A program made the translations under genes and the position numbers. Source: Saprospiraceae bacterium (lineage in GTDB: Bacteria; Bacteroidota; Bacteroidia; Chitinophagales; Saprospiraceae). Taken from it: a stretch of DNA of 64,000 nt. Positions 27,110-37,211 of the stretch are shown here, piece after piece. Every line of letters begins with the position of its first letter. Positions within the stretch are counted from its first letter, which is position 1. Location: NCBI GenBank assembly GCA_016720635.1, contig JADKKF010000013.1, positions 86,984 to 150,983 of the forward strand, in the 5' to 3' direction. Under the pieces are notes generated by a model, which worked only from the letters and a program-made list of their open reading frames with translations, had not been told where the DNA came from and made no database searches.

Positions 27110-30100
27110 TTATCTATTGATAATCAAGCTTTTAAATATTCTCATGTTTCTTGTATTCACAAAGTGGAGGTAATAAATACCATTTGGCAAATCCAAAGTA
27201 TATTCACACGAAGGAAAATTAAATTTCAGATCAGACAAAACTTTCACGCCAATAGAAGAATACACTTCGATCTTAGAAATGTCATAAGACCTCACATTAT
27301 CTTCAAAGTAAATTGTAAACGAGCCTCTGTTTGGCAAAGGGAAAATCGAGATGGATTTTTGTAAATCCAATTCTTCTTTTGTAGCTGTGGAAAGCGGCAA
27401 AAATATAGAAACCACCTCTCTACAACCTTTTGAATCCAAAACCGTCAACCAATATTGGCCACTGCTTAAATTAATAGCTCTAGCGTTTTGTTGATTGTTG
27501 GCTCCCATATCCCATTGATAAAAATATGTTGGTGTTCCTCCTGTAACCTGAGCTTCTACCCATCCATTGTTCTGTCCTATATTAGGTTTATTCAATGCAA
27601 ATGAAATCTTCATTGAGTCTGGCGATGTAATCGGGATATTGGGGGTAGAAAACAAACAGCCTAAACCATCAGTTATAGTGCATTTATATTGTCCACCAGC
27701 TAAGTTATAAATATCTTCAGCAACAGCCCCATTGGTCCATATGTATCGGTAAGGCAACACCCCGCCATCGATTCGTAAGTCTATAAATCCATCCTGTGAG
27801 TAGTAACAATTAGGGTTAGACAATCTTCTGATTTGATAACTAATAGGGGAATCAGGACCGTTGATAGATATATTGGTAAGTTGACCTGTACAACCTTTGC
27901 CATCCGTAACAGTCAGTGCATAAATACCCCTGTTGATATTCTTCAGCGTATCATTAAAAATTGATTTGACGACATTACGGCCACTATTCCAATGAAAATT
28001 CAAAGGCAAAGTTCCAGAAGAAGAAACAGCGACAAATGTGTTCAAATCCCCGTAGCAAATCGCATTTTTTCTATCTAGAACTTGTACTGAAAGTCCCTGA
28101 TTCAAAAGTCTAATCTCAATCGGATAAATATATTCTTTACACCCCAGTCTATCTATAGCATTGATACCATAACTACCCGCTGGAACTCCTCGCAACACTG
28201 AATCTTGAACCCCATTGGTCCACTGATACCTTATTGGCTGATATCCACCGACTGCCCTTACTTTTACATAACCGTCTTGGGATAACTGGCAGGCTACATC
28301 ATGAATCGAATCTATAAAAATCTGAATATTGGGCGTTTCTCCGATACGAATATTATTAAGAGTGGCTGTGCAACCATTGGCATCAAAGACTTTGACAGTA
28401 TAATCACCAGCTCCGATATTGATTAAGTTTTTTGTAACGTAAGACTTATCAGCGTCAGTCCAAATAAAGGAATAAGGGGCCGTACCTCCTGTCCCATCCA
28501 CAAAAATAGCTCCATTATTTTTACCTTGGCATACTACGGGATCTATTCCCAATAGTTTAATTTTCAGTGTATCTGGGCCCGTTATAGTATATTCCCGCTT
28601 TATATGGCATTCATCTGCATCATAAATTGTAACAGAATAAGTTCCAGGATGAAGCGGTTGATTGGTTTGGCTGATGAAATTATTACTCCACCAATAGGTA
28701 TAGGGGGCGGTACCACCAAAAGCAGATAATTTTATAGAACCATTGCCATGTCCAACACAAGTGACTGGCCTATAATCAAGTACTTGTACGTCCATACTCC
28801 TAGTAGTTGGAACTACAATATTTGACATCACTTCTTTACAACCCAAATTATCAAATACTGTGACCGTGTACATGCCATCGGAAATTGCTTGGAGATATGG
28901 CCAAGACTGTCCTGAACTCCAGAAAAAACTGGTATTGTTGGAACCAATTGTTGTCGTCACAGAGATTTCTCCATCTTTTCTACCTGAGCAGCTAGAAGGT
29001 TTTATAAAATTGACCGTGATAGCGAATGAGCTTACCAGGTTTACGGTAAAGACTTCAGTTAAAATTTTACATCCCGAAGCATCTGTGATGGTCGCTTGAT
29101 AATCTCCAGCCTTTAGTTGCGATATCCTATTTCCACCTACATTATTATTCCAAGCTACTAGATATGGAGGAGTACCGAACATTGGCTGAATTTCAACCAC
29201 ACCTCTTTTCAAGCCATCGCAGGTTTCATTAATAAAATTTACGGTAGCATACGTAAGATTGCTACCATCGTCATCGGCCATCCCATTACAATTTTCATCA
29301 ATCAAATTACACTGAACTTCAGTTCTGTTGGGTCTGATAAGACTGTTGTTGTCGTCACAATCTAGCGCATTGGCGACATAGTTCTGTGGAGGAGTCGTCA
29401 GGCAAGATCTAAGGGTATCAATTGCATCTCCGTATGTATCCCTATCCTTGTCCTTGAAGTAAATATAAGTATCTTCTACCACCGTGGTATTTTTGTATAT
29501 ATAAATGTCATCCAATGCTATGTCGCCCAGCGCATTGTCTCCTGTAATCCCGACAAATCGCACTTGAACTATTTGTCCAATATAAGATTGCAAATTGATA
29601 AACTGCTTGTACCATGCATATCCTTGTTCTCCTTGCTTGGACCACAAGGACGTCCAAGTCCACCCTTCATCTATAGAAATCTCGACATTCAGTGAATTGA
29701 CCCCAGCGCCGAACATAAAATAATAAAAAGATAAATGGCAGTTTCCAATATTGGGCCTCAACAAAAAACATTGCGAAACTAAGGATGCCCTTTTACCATT
29801 TTGACAGGCTGGATCTCTGGTCTCTAAAAATATATACTTGCCTCGACCCCTTCGATCATTTTGAGGACCAGTATTGACCGAATTCGGTTGTGTAGCATCA
29901 GTAACAAGCCATTCTGTGTCATCACCCGCGGCATTTTTCCAAAATCCAACTAAATTACAAGCTACCCCACATTCATTAGTGCATAAGCTCTCTGCTTCAA
30001 AATCACTATCTATAGCGATATCCTCACACAATGTTTCGATTTGAATTGGACAAGAATTAATGCTAAATGTGCTACCACATTGCTTTCTAGCATACACCTC

Positions 30101-31162
30101 AAAAGTCCGCTCTGCAAATAAGCCATTGGCAGTAAAAATACTGTCTGGGTTGTTAATAATACCTACTGTTGAGGAGGAAGACCCAGCCAAACTACCAGTA
30201 CCTGGGACAAATCCAAGTCCACCGTATTCAAATATAATGGGATTCGTTGTTTCGCGATTGACCTCTATCGAAATACTGTGATACTGCTCTTTTAACGGAA
30301 AAATATCCGAAATAGGCGGACATGTAGAATTTCCAAAATGGATGCTAAAATAATCCAAAAATCCAAGGTCGGAAGGATGATCATCGCAAAAACTCAACAC
30401 CCAAATACCATTGGGATTGGTAGTATCGTAAAGCAAACTCAGATTTTCTTCGGGCTTAAAATGCCCAATATATGGCGCATCTCCTTGACTCAATGACTTG
30501 CAAGCATGGTCCAATAGTGTAGTGGCAGTTTGGCATTGATTTTGATTTGGAATCCCAAAATTGGCAGCGGCTACTCCCCTATTTTGTATCAAACGAACGG
30601 TCTTTCCCGAAGGCGAGCTCAACGAAATATTAAGATCTGAAGGAAAACTATGATCCACAATGATGCCTATACTATCTATGAAGGCATTGACGCCCAATTC
30701 AGTGCCCTGGACATTGTTTACATTAATAAAATATTTTTGAGGAAATAAATTTGAACAATTATTGTTTTCAATAGGCAAAGACATATTGCACTTTGACGGA
30801 TTCGTTAAATGCGTGTAAAATCTGACATAATTTGACCAGATACTGAATCCATCAGTCCCACAATACGACCTAACACTTACTTCATAATAGTTATTGGGTA
30901 AGAGGGATGTGACGTTGAATGTCTTAACAAATATGCTTGAAAAATAAACCGTATCTGGCGTTACCGAGCTCAAATCAATCAATCGAAGCTCCCAAAAAAT
31001 TGGCGCTGTAGCATTAAAATCATTCCATTGAAAATTAGCATTTTGTAGGGTAACGGATGAAACCCGCAAATTGGTTGGTGGACCACAACTCCCAAATGCT
31101 TCACCTTTATTCCAAATGAAACATATCGTCCAAATTAAAATTATGAATAATATCCTACGCAT
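27110..31162 (-). CDS. Giant SprB-repeat surface adhesin with Fn3, P/HomB-like, metal-binding and T9SS type A domains
   Basis: About 1350 residues, taken from the ATG at 31162 because MRRILFIILIWTICFIWNKGEAF is the signal peptide; an ATG at 31210 is also possible. Domain order: an Fn3-like module (CGPPTNLRVSSV...), then a proprotein-convertase P-like domain (DLNISLSSPSGKTVRLIQ, WVLSFCDDHPSDLGFLDYF). A MAM/jelly-roll region follows, ending in GDIALDDIYIY, then a MopE-like Cys/Asp motif (DCDDNNSLIRPN ... DENCNGMADDDG). About eight SprB repeats come next (about 615-1270), each with a 'C..G..DG.I.V...GG..PY...W' pattern. The C-terminus is the type A sorting domain (ISIFPLPNRGSF). It is likely a T9SS-secreted adhesin used in attachment or gliding. 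Confidence 0.85.
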   Translation of the reverse strand: MRRILFIILIWTICFIWNKGEAFGSCGPPTNLRVSSVTLQNANFQWNDFNATAPIFWELRLIDLSSVTPDTVYFSSIFVKTFNVTSLLPNNYYEVSVRSYCGTDGFSIWSNYVRFYTHLTNPSKCNMSLPIENNNCSNLFPQKYFINVNNVQGTELGVNAFIDSIGIIVDHSFPSDLNISLSSPSGKTVRLIQNRGVAAANFGIPNQNQCQTATTLLDHACKSLSQGDAPYIGHFKPEENLSLLYDTTNPNGIWVLSFCDDHPSDLGFLDYFSIHFGNSTCPPISDIFPLKEQYHSISIEVNRETTNPIIFEYGGLGFVPGTGSLAGSSSSTVGIINNPDSIFTANGLFAERTFEVYARKQCGSTFSINSCPIQIETLCEDIAIDSDFEAESLCTNECGVACNLVGFWKNAAGDDTEWLVTDATQPNSVNTGPQNDRRGRGKYIFLETRDPACQNGKRASLVSQCFLLRPNIGNCHLSFYYFMFGAGVNSLNVEISIDEGWTWTSLWSKQGEQGYAWYKQFINLQSYIGQIVQVRFVGITGDNALGDIALDDIYIYKNTTVVEDTYIYFKDKDRDTYGDAIDTLRSCLTTPPQNYVANALDCDDNNSLIRPNRTEVQCNLIDENCNGMADDDGSNLTYATVNFINETCDGLKRGVVEIQPMFGTPPYLVAWNNNVGGNRISQLKAGDYQATITDASGCKILTEVFTVNLVSSFAITVNFIKPSSCSGRKDGEISVTTTIGSNNTSFFWSSGQSWPYLQAISDGMYTVTVFDNLGCKEVMSNIVVPTTRSMDVQVLDYRPVTCVGHGNGSIKLSAFGGTAPYTYWWSNNFISQTNQPLHPGTYSVTIYDADECHIKREYTITGPDTLKIKLLGIDPVVCQGKNNGAIFVDGTGGTAPYSFIWTDADKSYVTKNLINIGAGDYTVKVFDANGCTATLNNIRIGETPNIQIFIDSIHDVACQLSQDGYVKVRAVGGYQPIRYQWTNGVQDSVLRGVPAGSYGINAIDRLGCKEYIYPIEIRLLNQGLSVQVLDRKNAICYGDLNTFVAVSSSGTLPLNFHWNSGRNVVKSIFNDTLKNINRGIYALTVTDGKGCTGQLTNISINGPDSPISYQIRRLSNPNCYYSQDGFIDLRIDGGVLPYRYIWTNGAVAEDIYNLAGGQYKCTITDGLGCLFSTPNIPITSPDSMKISFALNKPNIGQNNGWVEAQVTGGTPTYFYQWDMGANNQQNARAINLSSGQYWLTVLDSKGCREVVSIFLPLSTATKEELDLQKSISIFPLPNRGSFTIYFEDNVRSYDISKIEVYSSIGVKVLSDLKFNFPSCEYTLDLPNGIYYLHFVNTRNMRIFKSLIINR

Positions 31163-31230
31163 AAAAATCCTCAAAATGAATCGGTAAATTTTCAACAAAA
31201 TCCCCAACAAATCCTCTGTTCACCTGATTT

Positions 31231-31260
31231 CAAAGATACGTTTAATTAGTCAAAATCAAA
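31231..31260 (-). promoter_or_regulatory. Promoter of the SprB-repeat adhesin gene
   Basis: On the minus strand, TTTG (31260-31257), an 18-base spacer, then TATCTTTG (31238-31231), a full match to the Bacteroidota -7 box. Transcription would begin near 31224, close to the upstream candidate ATG at 31210. Confidence 0.6.
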
Positions 31261-31400
31261 TTAATTTAAAATAAATATTTATTTATTAAATGGCCTCCTA
31301 CAATCCACTGTCATATCTTTTTAAAAATAATTAAATTAAAAATTGAAACCAATATTTGCATTTTTAAAACAAAATCTAAACATATTAAAGTTTTTTTACA

Positions 31401-31408
31401 TATATTTG
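31401..31408 (+). promoter_or_regulatory. Candidate -7 box of the LysM gene
   Basis: TATATTTG, a full TAnnTTTG match, 34 bases before the ATG at 31442. I find no TTTG at the -33 position, so support is limited. Confidence 0.35.
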
Positions 31409-31441
31409 CATTTAATTATTATCACTTTATATCCAATTGTT

Positions 31442-32428
31442 ATGAAAAGATTCGATTACAGATTCTTATTAACCGCTTGTTTAGTCCTGCTCTTTTCTCA
31501 GCTTACTATTTCTCAGAATGATTTGATTTTATTACAAAGAACAGGTAATGGGTCGAAGCAATTTCAATATACGGTCAAAGATGGCCAGACTTTGTTTTCC
31601 ATTTCTCGAAATTTGCAAGTTGACATAGCTGGGTTGGTAAGACTGAATCCACTTAAGGCCATAGGCAAACTTTCAGTTGGTGACACGCTCTTACTCCCGA
31701 ATGTAGCCATGACCCCAAAATCTCAAAACATTCCTATAGTCCATATTATACAACGTGACCAAAGTATTTATCAGTTAAAAAGAAATTTTCATACCAGCAT
31801 CGCCGATCTTAAGGCCATGAATCCAGAAATTCAGGATCAATGCCGTGTTGGAGATCAAATCATCCTTGGATATTTACATAAACCCAAGGGAAAAACTCCC
31901 AAGCCTACCCCACCATCTACAAAAAATTCATCGGCATCAGCAAAGTCAAAATCTTACACTTTGGGCGATTTAAAGACTGAATTATTTTCCAACGAAGACA
32001 AGGCTCCTGTGGCACAAAATAGTGTCCCTGAGCGGCCTTTGACCAATCCTACAGAGAAAATAGAAACGGCCAATACAAAAGAAATCATCTCGACAAACAA
32101 TGCTATGACTTGGAAAGATCGATTTTTACAGGCAAATGCACTCATTCCAGCTAGATCCGATCAGGGTGTTGCTCTATGGATCAAAGAAAGCCAAATCAAT
32201 GGCGGTTTATATGTTTTACACCCCACTGCTCCTCTCAATTCTATCATAGAGGTGACCAATCCTGCATTCAATAGGACGGTTTATGGCAAAGTCATCGGAA
32301 ATATCCCAGCCAATGTTTATCCGAGTGAGGTTAAGTTGATTATGACTCCCAGTTTTGCCAAAGCTTTAGGCGCCGTAGATCAGCGTTTTTTTGTTAAATT
32401 GAAGTATCAGCCGGGTAGAAATTCATAG
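31442..32428 (+). CDS. Secreted LysM protein with C-terminal DPBB (RlpA-like) fold
   Basis: 328 residues from the ATG at 31442, chosen because MKRFDYRFLLTACLVLLFSQ is the signal peptide. A longer frame begins at 31343. Two LysM domains are visible (YTVKDGQTLFSISRNLQ ... GDTLLLP; HIIQRDQSIYQLKRNF ... GDQIILGY). A low-complexity Ser/Thr/Lys linker follows, then a C-terminal double-psi beta-barrel-like domain (LYVLHPTAPLNSIIEV, RTVYGKVIGNIP, AKALGAVDQRF). It binds peptidoglycan through LysM and may act in envelope remodelling. The gene is convergent with the RND permease gene, and the palindromic element lies between them. Confidence 0.8.
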   Translation: MKRFDYRFLLTACLVLLFSQLTISQNDLILLQRTGNGSKQFQYTVKDGQTLFSISRNLQVDIAGLVRLNPLKAIGKLSVGDTLLLPNVAMTPKSQNIPIVHIIQRDQSIYQLKRNFHTSIADLKAMNPEIQDQCRVGDQIILGYLHKPKGKTPKPTPPSTKNSSASAKSKSYTLGDLKTELFSNEDKAPVAQNSVPERPLTNPTEKIETANTKEIISTNNAMTWKDRFLQANALIPARSDQGVALWIKESQINGGLYVLHPTAPLNSIIEVTNPAFNRTVYGKVIGNIPANVYPSEVKLIMTPSFAKALGAVDQRFFVKLKYQPGRNS

Positions 32429-32448
32429 GTTTATTATTGATTTTATAT

Positions 32449-32578
32449 GGGCGTGCCCCTATCCACGTCTTATTGACGTGTTGGGGGACAGGCTCTTCGA
32501 GGGTACCGTCATGTCTTGACTGGTTATTTCCCATTCCAAGACATGACAGACTTCGTCTCCTCTACGATCCTTCACGCA
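32449..32578. repeat. Palindrome-rich interspersed element, copy A
   Basis: The element starts GGGCGTGCCCC and ends CTACGATCCTTCACGCA. Inside are two inverted repeats: CACGTC/GACGTG (32464-32480) and an 11-bp perfect stem, GTCATGTCTTG at 32508-32518 against CAAGACATGAC at 32537-32547. Copy B at 57091-57190 has the same start, end and two-hairpin plan with different stem sequences. This copy lies between the convergent LysM and RND genes, so it could also end transcription. It resembles abundant REP-like intergenic repeats I recall from other Bacteroidota genomes (unverified). Confidence 0.7.
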
Positions 32579-32587
32579 CTTTCTTTT

Positions 32588-35500
32588 TTAGATTACGATC
32601 TCCAGATCTGCTAGTTCTTCTTCTACTTTCTTAGGTTTAAATTTTCGCTTCAAACTCTCCGAAATCAAAAGCATAGCTGGGACAAGCACCAATGTAAGTA
32701 CCGTTGCAAACGCCAAGCCAAATATCATCGTCCATGATAGTGGACCCCAAAAAGCAACACTATCACCACCAAAATATATATGAGGATTAAACTCCGTGAA
32801 TAATTTTACAAAATCCATATTCAGTCCTATAGCCAATGGTATCAATCCTGAAATAGTAGCCGTAGCAGTAAGTATCACGGGTGTCATCCTAGTTTTACCT
32901 GCCTCTATGATGGCATCCTTCAATTCATATCCCTCTTCAAGCAATATATCCGTGAACTCGACCAGTAAGATACCATTTCTCACTACGATACCAGCTAAAG
33001 CTACAACGCCAATTCCGGTCATAACGATCGAGATATCCATCCTGAATATGATAAATCCTAGCAAAACGCCAATGATTGAAAATAGTATTTCAGATATTAT
33101 GATAAGGGGCTTTGAAAGCGAATTGAACTGAGTCACTAAAATCAAAAATATCAATCCAAGTGATACCAGCATGGCATTACCCAAAAATGTTCCCGTTTCT
33201 TTCTGTTCCTCTTGTTCTCCTGCCATATTTATGGTTATTCCTTCAGGAATAGAATAACCCTCTACTGCTTGTTGAACACTTGTAACCACTTCATTTGGAT
33301 TAAAGCCATTGAGGACGTTGGAAGAAATAGTCACCATTCTTTTTGAATTTTTCCTCTTGATACCTCCGAATGTATTATCGAAGCTAACGGTCGCTATCGA
33401 AGACAATGGCACTTGGCGCAGCTGTCCCATCATCACCATATCCCTATAGGCAATCGAAGTATTCATCAGAATATTTACATTATTCCTTTGATCGCGTTGA
33501 TACCTCAACATAATAGGAACTTCATCATTGTCTTCTTTGAACTTTGAAACTTCCTTCCCGAAAACGGCAGTTCTTATTTCCATCCCAATTTGGGCTGTGG
33601 CAATCCCTTCTCTATTAGCCCTTTCTCGATCTACACTAACTAATATTTGGGGCTTTGAAGCAACCAAGTCGGATTTGAGTTCTTCCACACCTGGTATTTG
33701 TTTTTTATTCAAAAATGTCAATAACTTTTGGGAGGTTTTGGTCAAGTCATCAAATTTATCCCCAGAAATTTCAATACTTATGGGCTTGCCAGTTGGTGGT
33801 CCACCTTTCTCTTGTTCTACTATGATTTGAGTACCTGGTATTCCTTTGACTGCATCTCGTATCTGATCCAGATAATCAGCAGTTGAGACCCCATTTCGCT
33901 TACCATATTCCACAAAAGCGACCGTCACTTTACCCAAATGCGAACTAGAAGACAAATCCATAGACCTTGGGTCGTTGGCTCCTACAGCTACATTAGCAAT
34001 AATCGAGTTTACAACAGGATTGTCCTTCCCTAGTACTTTTTGAACCCTCCCTTCTACGATTTGGGTTATTGAATCAGTATAGTTTTGATTTGTTCCCACA
34101 GGGAGCGTAATATATGCAAATATAAAATTCGGTTCGGCTTGAGGAAAGAATACTACATTCGGTGCGAATTTACCAGTCAATATAAGCGTAAAAAAGAACA
34201 AAACTACCGTGCCTACTAATAAACCAATTGGCCTATATCCTTTAAGCAATATGGTCATCATTCTAGCATACAAATCTTGAAATTTCGGCCAGACTACCCT
34301 CTGAAACCCTTGTATGGCTCGCTCCAAAACAAAATGGTGCAATAAATACATCAAATAGATGAATATGGTAAAATTACCCATCCCAAAGGACCCACCGATA
34401 TAAAACAAAATGGCTATGGCTAAAAATACAACAGTTGTAATTTTAAATCCTTTGGTGATTTTTCCTTTGCCTTCATTTTCGTCGTGAGGTTTCATGAAAT
34501 CAACTGCAAAGACAGGGTTTATGATATAGGCTACTACCAAGGAGGCCAATAAGGTTACTATCAAAGTTATAGGCAGGAAGAACATGAATTTACCAATGAC
34601 TCCTTGCCAAAATGCTAGAGGTATAAATGGTGCGAGTGTCGTCATTGTACCAGAAAATACAGGTAAGAACACCTCTCCACACGCATATTTTGCTGCTTGT
34701 TTGATGGGAACTTTACCGTTATTGAATATCCTATGCGTATTCTCGATCACTACGATGGCGTCGTCCACTACGATACCCAAAGCCAACAAAAATGAGAACA
34801 ATACGATCATATTGAGAGTAAAACCAAGCGAGGGCATGATCAAAAACGCAATACACATCGAAATAGGAACCGAAAGACCTACAAAAATAGCATTGGTTGC
34901 ACCCATAAAAAACATTAAGATCAATGTAACCAAAATAAAACCAATAATAATCGTATTGATTAAGTCATGAAGCGTGGTTCTCGTTGTGGTACTTTGGTCC
35001 CCTGTTATAGTAACTTTTAATCCAGAAGGAAAATCTTCTTTCTCCATTTTAGTTGCGAGATCTCGGATTTTGTCAGAGGCGATGATTAAATTTTCACCAC
35101 TTCTCTTTATCACATTGAGCGTGATGACGTTTTTTCCGTCCAAACGGGCATAACTCTCTTGGTCTTTATATCCATTCACTATGGTAGCTATATCCCGTAG
35201 GAAAACAGTTGCGCCTGAAGCACCTCTAATTACAATATTTTCTAGTTGTCTAGGATCCGTAAACTGACCCACCACATTGATATTTCGCTTTACATTCCCA
35301 ATATCCACAGCACCTCCCGAAATTGTCATATTTTCATAGGCAATCGCTCTTTCCACATCGCCAAAGCTTATATTGGCAGCTGACATACGGTACATATCTA
35401 CATCTACTTGTACCTCCCTTGTCAAAGCTCCAACGATATCCACTCTTGTAATTTCGGTCATGCCTTCGATTTTTTCTTGCATCAAATCAGCATATTTTTT

Positions 35501-35980
35501 CAATCGATCGACGCCATAATCACCAGATATATGTATATTCATAATCGGGATTTGGGACACATCTATTTCAATAACGTCGGGTGGAGAAGGTAGGTCTTTA
35601 GGAAGGTCTGTTTTTGCCTTATCTACGGCATCCTTTACTTTTTGCTTAGCCACAGCCACATCGACATTGGTATTAAATTCAATGTTGATCATTGAAAAAT
35701 CTTGGATGGAATTGCTATTGATCTTTTTAACACCTGAGATTGATTTTACCTGTTTCTCGATATGTTTTGTCACGATATTCTCCATATCGGTCGGGGATGT
35801 CCCAGGATAGATTGTATTGACCATTAATTGTGGAAAAACAATTTCTGGAAATTGTTCCTTTGGCAAAGCATTATACGACATCAGTCCAGCTAGGGTGATG
35901 ATGATCGTCAATATGTAAATGCTCGTTTTATTATCTATAGACCAGCTTGAGGGCCCGAACTCCTTAATTTTATTAATCAT
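32588..35980 (-). CDS. RND efflux permease (HAE1/AcrB family)
   Basis: 1130 residues, typical for the family. Twelve membrane helices are expected, with two large periplasmic loops. The proton-relay acidic pair is seen in GIVVDDAIVVIENTHR (helix 4). The N-terminus has YPGTSPTDMENIVTKHIE, and the C-terminal half includes the helix-10/11 block GIGVVALAGIVVRNGILLVEFTD. It forms a tripartite pump with the adaptor and TolC genes downstream on the same strand, exporting drugs or solvents. Substrate undetermined. Last gene of the TetR-led operon. Confidence 0.93.
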   Translation of the reverse strand: MINKIKEFGPSSWSIDNKTSIYILTIIITLAGLMSYNALPKEQFPEIVFPQLMVNTIYPGTSPTDMENIVTKHIEKQVKSISGVKKINSNSIQDFSMINIEFNTNVDVAVAKQKVKDAVDKAKTDLPKDLPSPPDVIEIDVSQIPIMNIHISGDYGVDRLKKYADLMQEKIEGMTEITRVDIVGALTREVQVDVDMYRMSAANISFGDVERAIAYENMTISGGAVDIGNVKRNINVVGQFTDPRQLENIVIRGASGATVFLRDIATIVNGYKDQESYARLDGKNVITLNVIKRSGENLIIASDKIRDLATKMEKEDFPSGLKVTITGDQSTTTRTTLHDLINTIIIGFILVTLILMFFMGATNAIFVGLSVPISMCIAFLIMPSLGFTLNMIVLFSFLLALGIVVDDAIVVIENTHRIFNNGKVPIKQAAKYACGEVFLPVFSGTMTTLAPFIPLAFWQGVIGKFMFFLPITLIVTLLASLVVAYIINPVFAVDFMKPHDENEGKGKITKGFKITTVVFLAIAILFYIGGSFGMGNFTIFIYLMYLLHHFVLERAIQGFQRVVWPKFQDLYARMMTILLKGYRPIGLLVGTVVLFFFTLILTGKFAPNVVFFPQAEPNFIFAYITLPVGTNQNYTDSITQIVEGRVQKVLGKDNPVVNSIIANVAVGANDPRSMDLSSSSHLGKVTVAFVEYGKRNGVSTADYLDQIRDAVKGIPGTQIIVEQEKGGPPTGKPISIEISGDKFDDLTKTSQKLLTFLNKKQIPGVEELKSDLVASKPQILVSVDRERANREGIATAQIGMEIRTAVFGKEVSKFKEDNDEVPIMLRYQRDQRNNVNILMNTSIAYRDMVMMGQLRQVPLSSIATVSFDNTFGGIKRKNSKRMVTISSNVLNGFNPNEVVTSVQQAVEGYSIPEGITINMAGEQEEQKETGTFLGNAMLVSLGLIFLILVTQFNSLSKPLIIISEILFSIIGVLLGFIIFRMDISIVMTGIGVVALAGIVVRNGILLVEFTDILLEEGYELKDAIIEAGKTRMTPVILTATATISGLIPLAIGLNMDFVKLFTEFNPHIYFGGDSVAFWGPLSWTMIFGLAFATVLTLVLVPAMLLISESLKRKFKPKKVEEELADLEIVI

Positions 35981-36037
35981 AAAAATGTGGATTGTTAGCT
36001 TAAATGTTGATACCCCTATCGAGGGTTAAACTTTGTC

Positions 36038-37180
36038 TTACTTTTGAATTTCGATAAAATCGCCATTATTTAACTCTTGGAAACCAGTTTCGATGACCAA
36101 ATCACCAGATTTTAAACCTTCTTTTATTTCAATTTTATCATTATAATATAAGCCTGTTTTTACAGGGGTTTTCTGTGAAATCCATTTGTCTCCTTTTTGG
36201 ACTGCGAGCAATACAAAGTCACCATCCATCCCTTTTTGTACGACGTTTATCGGTAAAACAAAGCAATTAGGCTTGCTATAATCAACAATTTTGAAGACCG
36301 CCATCATATTTGGCCTCACACCTTCCAAATTACCCATGAGATCAGCTTCTACAGGGAATGTTCTATTCAAAGCACTAACAGATTGTCCTACATATTTAAT
36401 GCGCGTTGCAATATTTTTATCTATATCTGGAAGATGGATAAGTACTTGGTTGCCAGCCCTTACTTTAGCCAAATAGGCCTCAGCCAAATCGGCTTTTGCT
36501 TTCAAACGAGAGGTATTAACAACCTTAATACATGGAAATCCAGGACTTGCTGCTTGGCCAATTTTAATATCGATTTGATCAACTGTTCCTGCGATTGGTG
36601 ATTTTATTTTGTAATGATCTACTTGCTCGAGCATGGTTTTCATTTTCTTCTCTAGGGATTCAAGATTTGATTTTGCACTCAAATACTGAATTTCACTTCC
36701 AATCTTTTGATCCCACAATGATTTTTGTTTTTCGTAAACATCCCTAGCGAAATCGATACCATGCTGTAATTCAGCCAAGCCTTGATTTGCCACTGCATCA
36801 TCCAAAAGCGCCAGTGTTTGGCCAGCCTTTACTTGTGCGCCTACCTCTACCAATATTCGAGTTACAATTCCAGGTATTTTTGGGTTAACATTTATTTCTT
36901 TATCAGCGGCTATCCTCCCCTGCAATTCGATATAATGATTAAAAACTTCAGGCTGAACTTTTCTGGCGGCAACCAGATTAACTTTTGAAGTCGCGCCATT
37001 ATTTCCACTTTCTTTATTGATTTCCTTTTCCAATTGGGAAATTTGATCACCTATTTCACTATACTGCTTCTTCAATTCAGTCAATTTGGCCGATTTATCT
37101 CCTTTGGGTTCTGCGCCAGATCCACCACACCCGAAAAAAATCGAAACGAAGACAAGTATTAAAATATTAAATTTGTTCAT
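36038..37180 (-). CDS. RND efflux periplasmic adaptor lipoprotein (MFP/HlyD)
   Basis: 380 residues. A lipobox ends at C18 (ILVFVSIFFGCGGSG), so it is lipid-anchored. A lipoyl-like domain (VEVGAQVKAGQTLALLDD) is split by a coiled hairpin, then KSPIAGTVDQIDIKIGQAASPG completes the lipoyl fold. A beta-barrel and a membrane-proximal domain follow. It bridges the RND permease and the TolC channel. 57 bp from the permease gene and 31 bp from the TolC gene. Confidence 0.92.
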   Translation of the reverse strand: MNKFNILILVFVSIFFGCGGSGAEPKGDKSAKLTELKKQYSEIGDQISQLEKEINKESGNNGATSKVNLVAARKVQPEVFNHYIELQGRIAADKEINVNPKIPGIVTRILVEVGAQVKAGQTLALLDDAVANQGLAELQHGIDFARDVYEKQKSLWDQKIGSEIQYLSAKSNLESLEKKMKTMLEQVDHYKIKSPIAGTVDQIDIKIGQAASPGFPCIKVVNTSRLKAKADLAEAYLAKVRAGNQVLIHLPDIDKNIATRIKYVGQSVSALNRTFPVEADLMGNLEGVRPNMMAVFKIVDYSKPNCFVLPINVVQKGMDGDFVLLAVQKGDKWISQKTPVKTGLYYNDKIEIKEGLKSGDLVIETGFQELNNGDFIEIQK

Positions 37181-37211
37181 AAGACAAAATATTATTGTTT
37201 TGATTAAATTA

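Noticed and set aside
32437..32634. A 65-residue frame across palindromic copy A.
   Set aside because: It reads through the hairpins and into the 3' end of the RND gene; codon use and content are unlike a protein.
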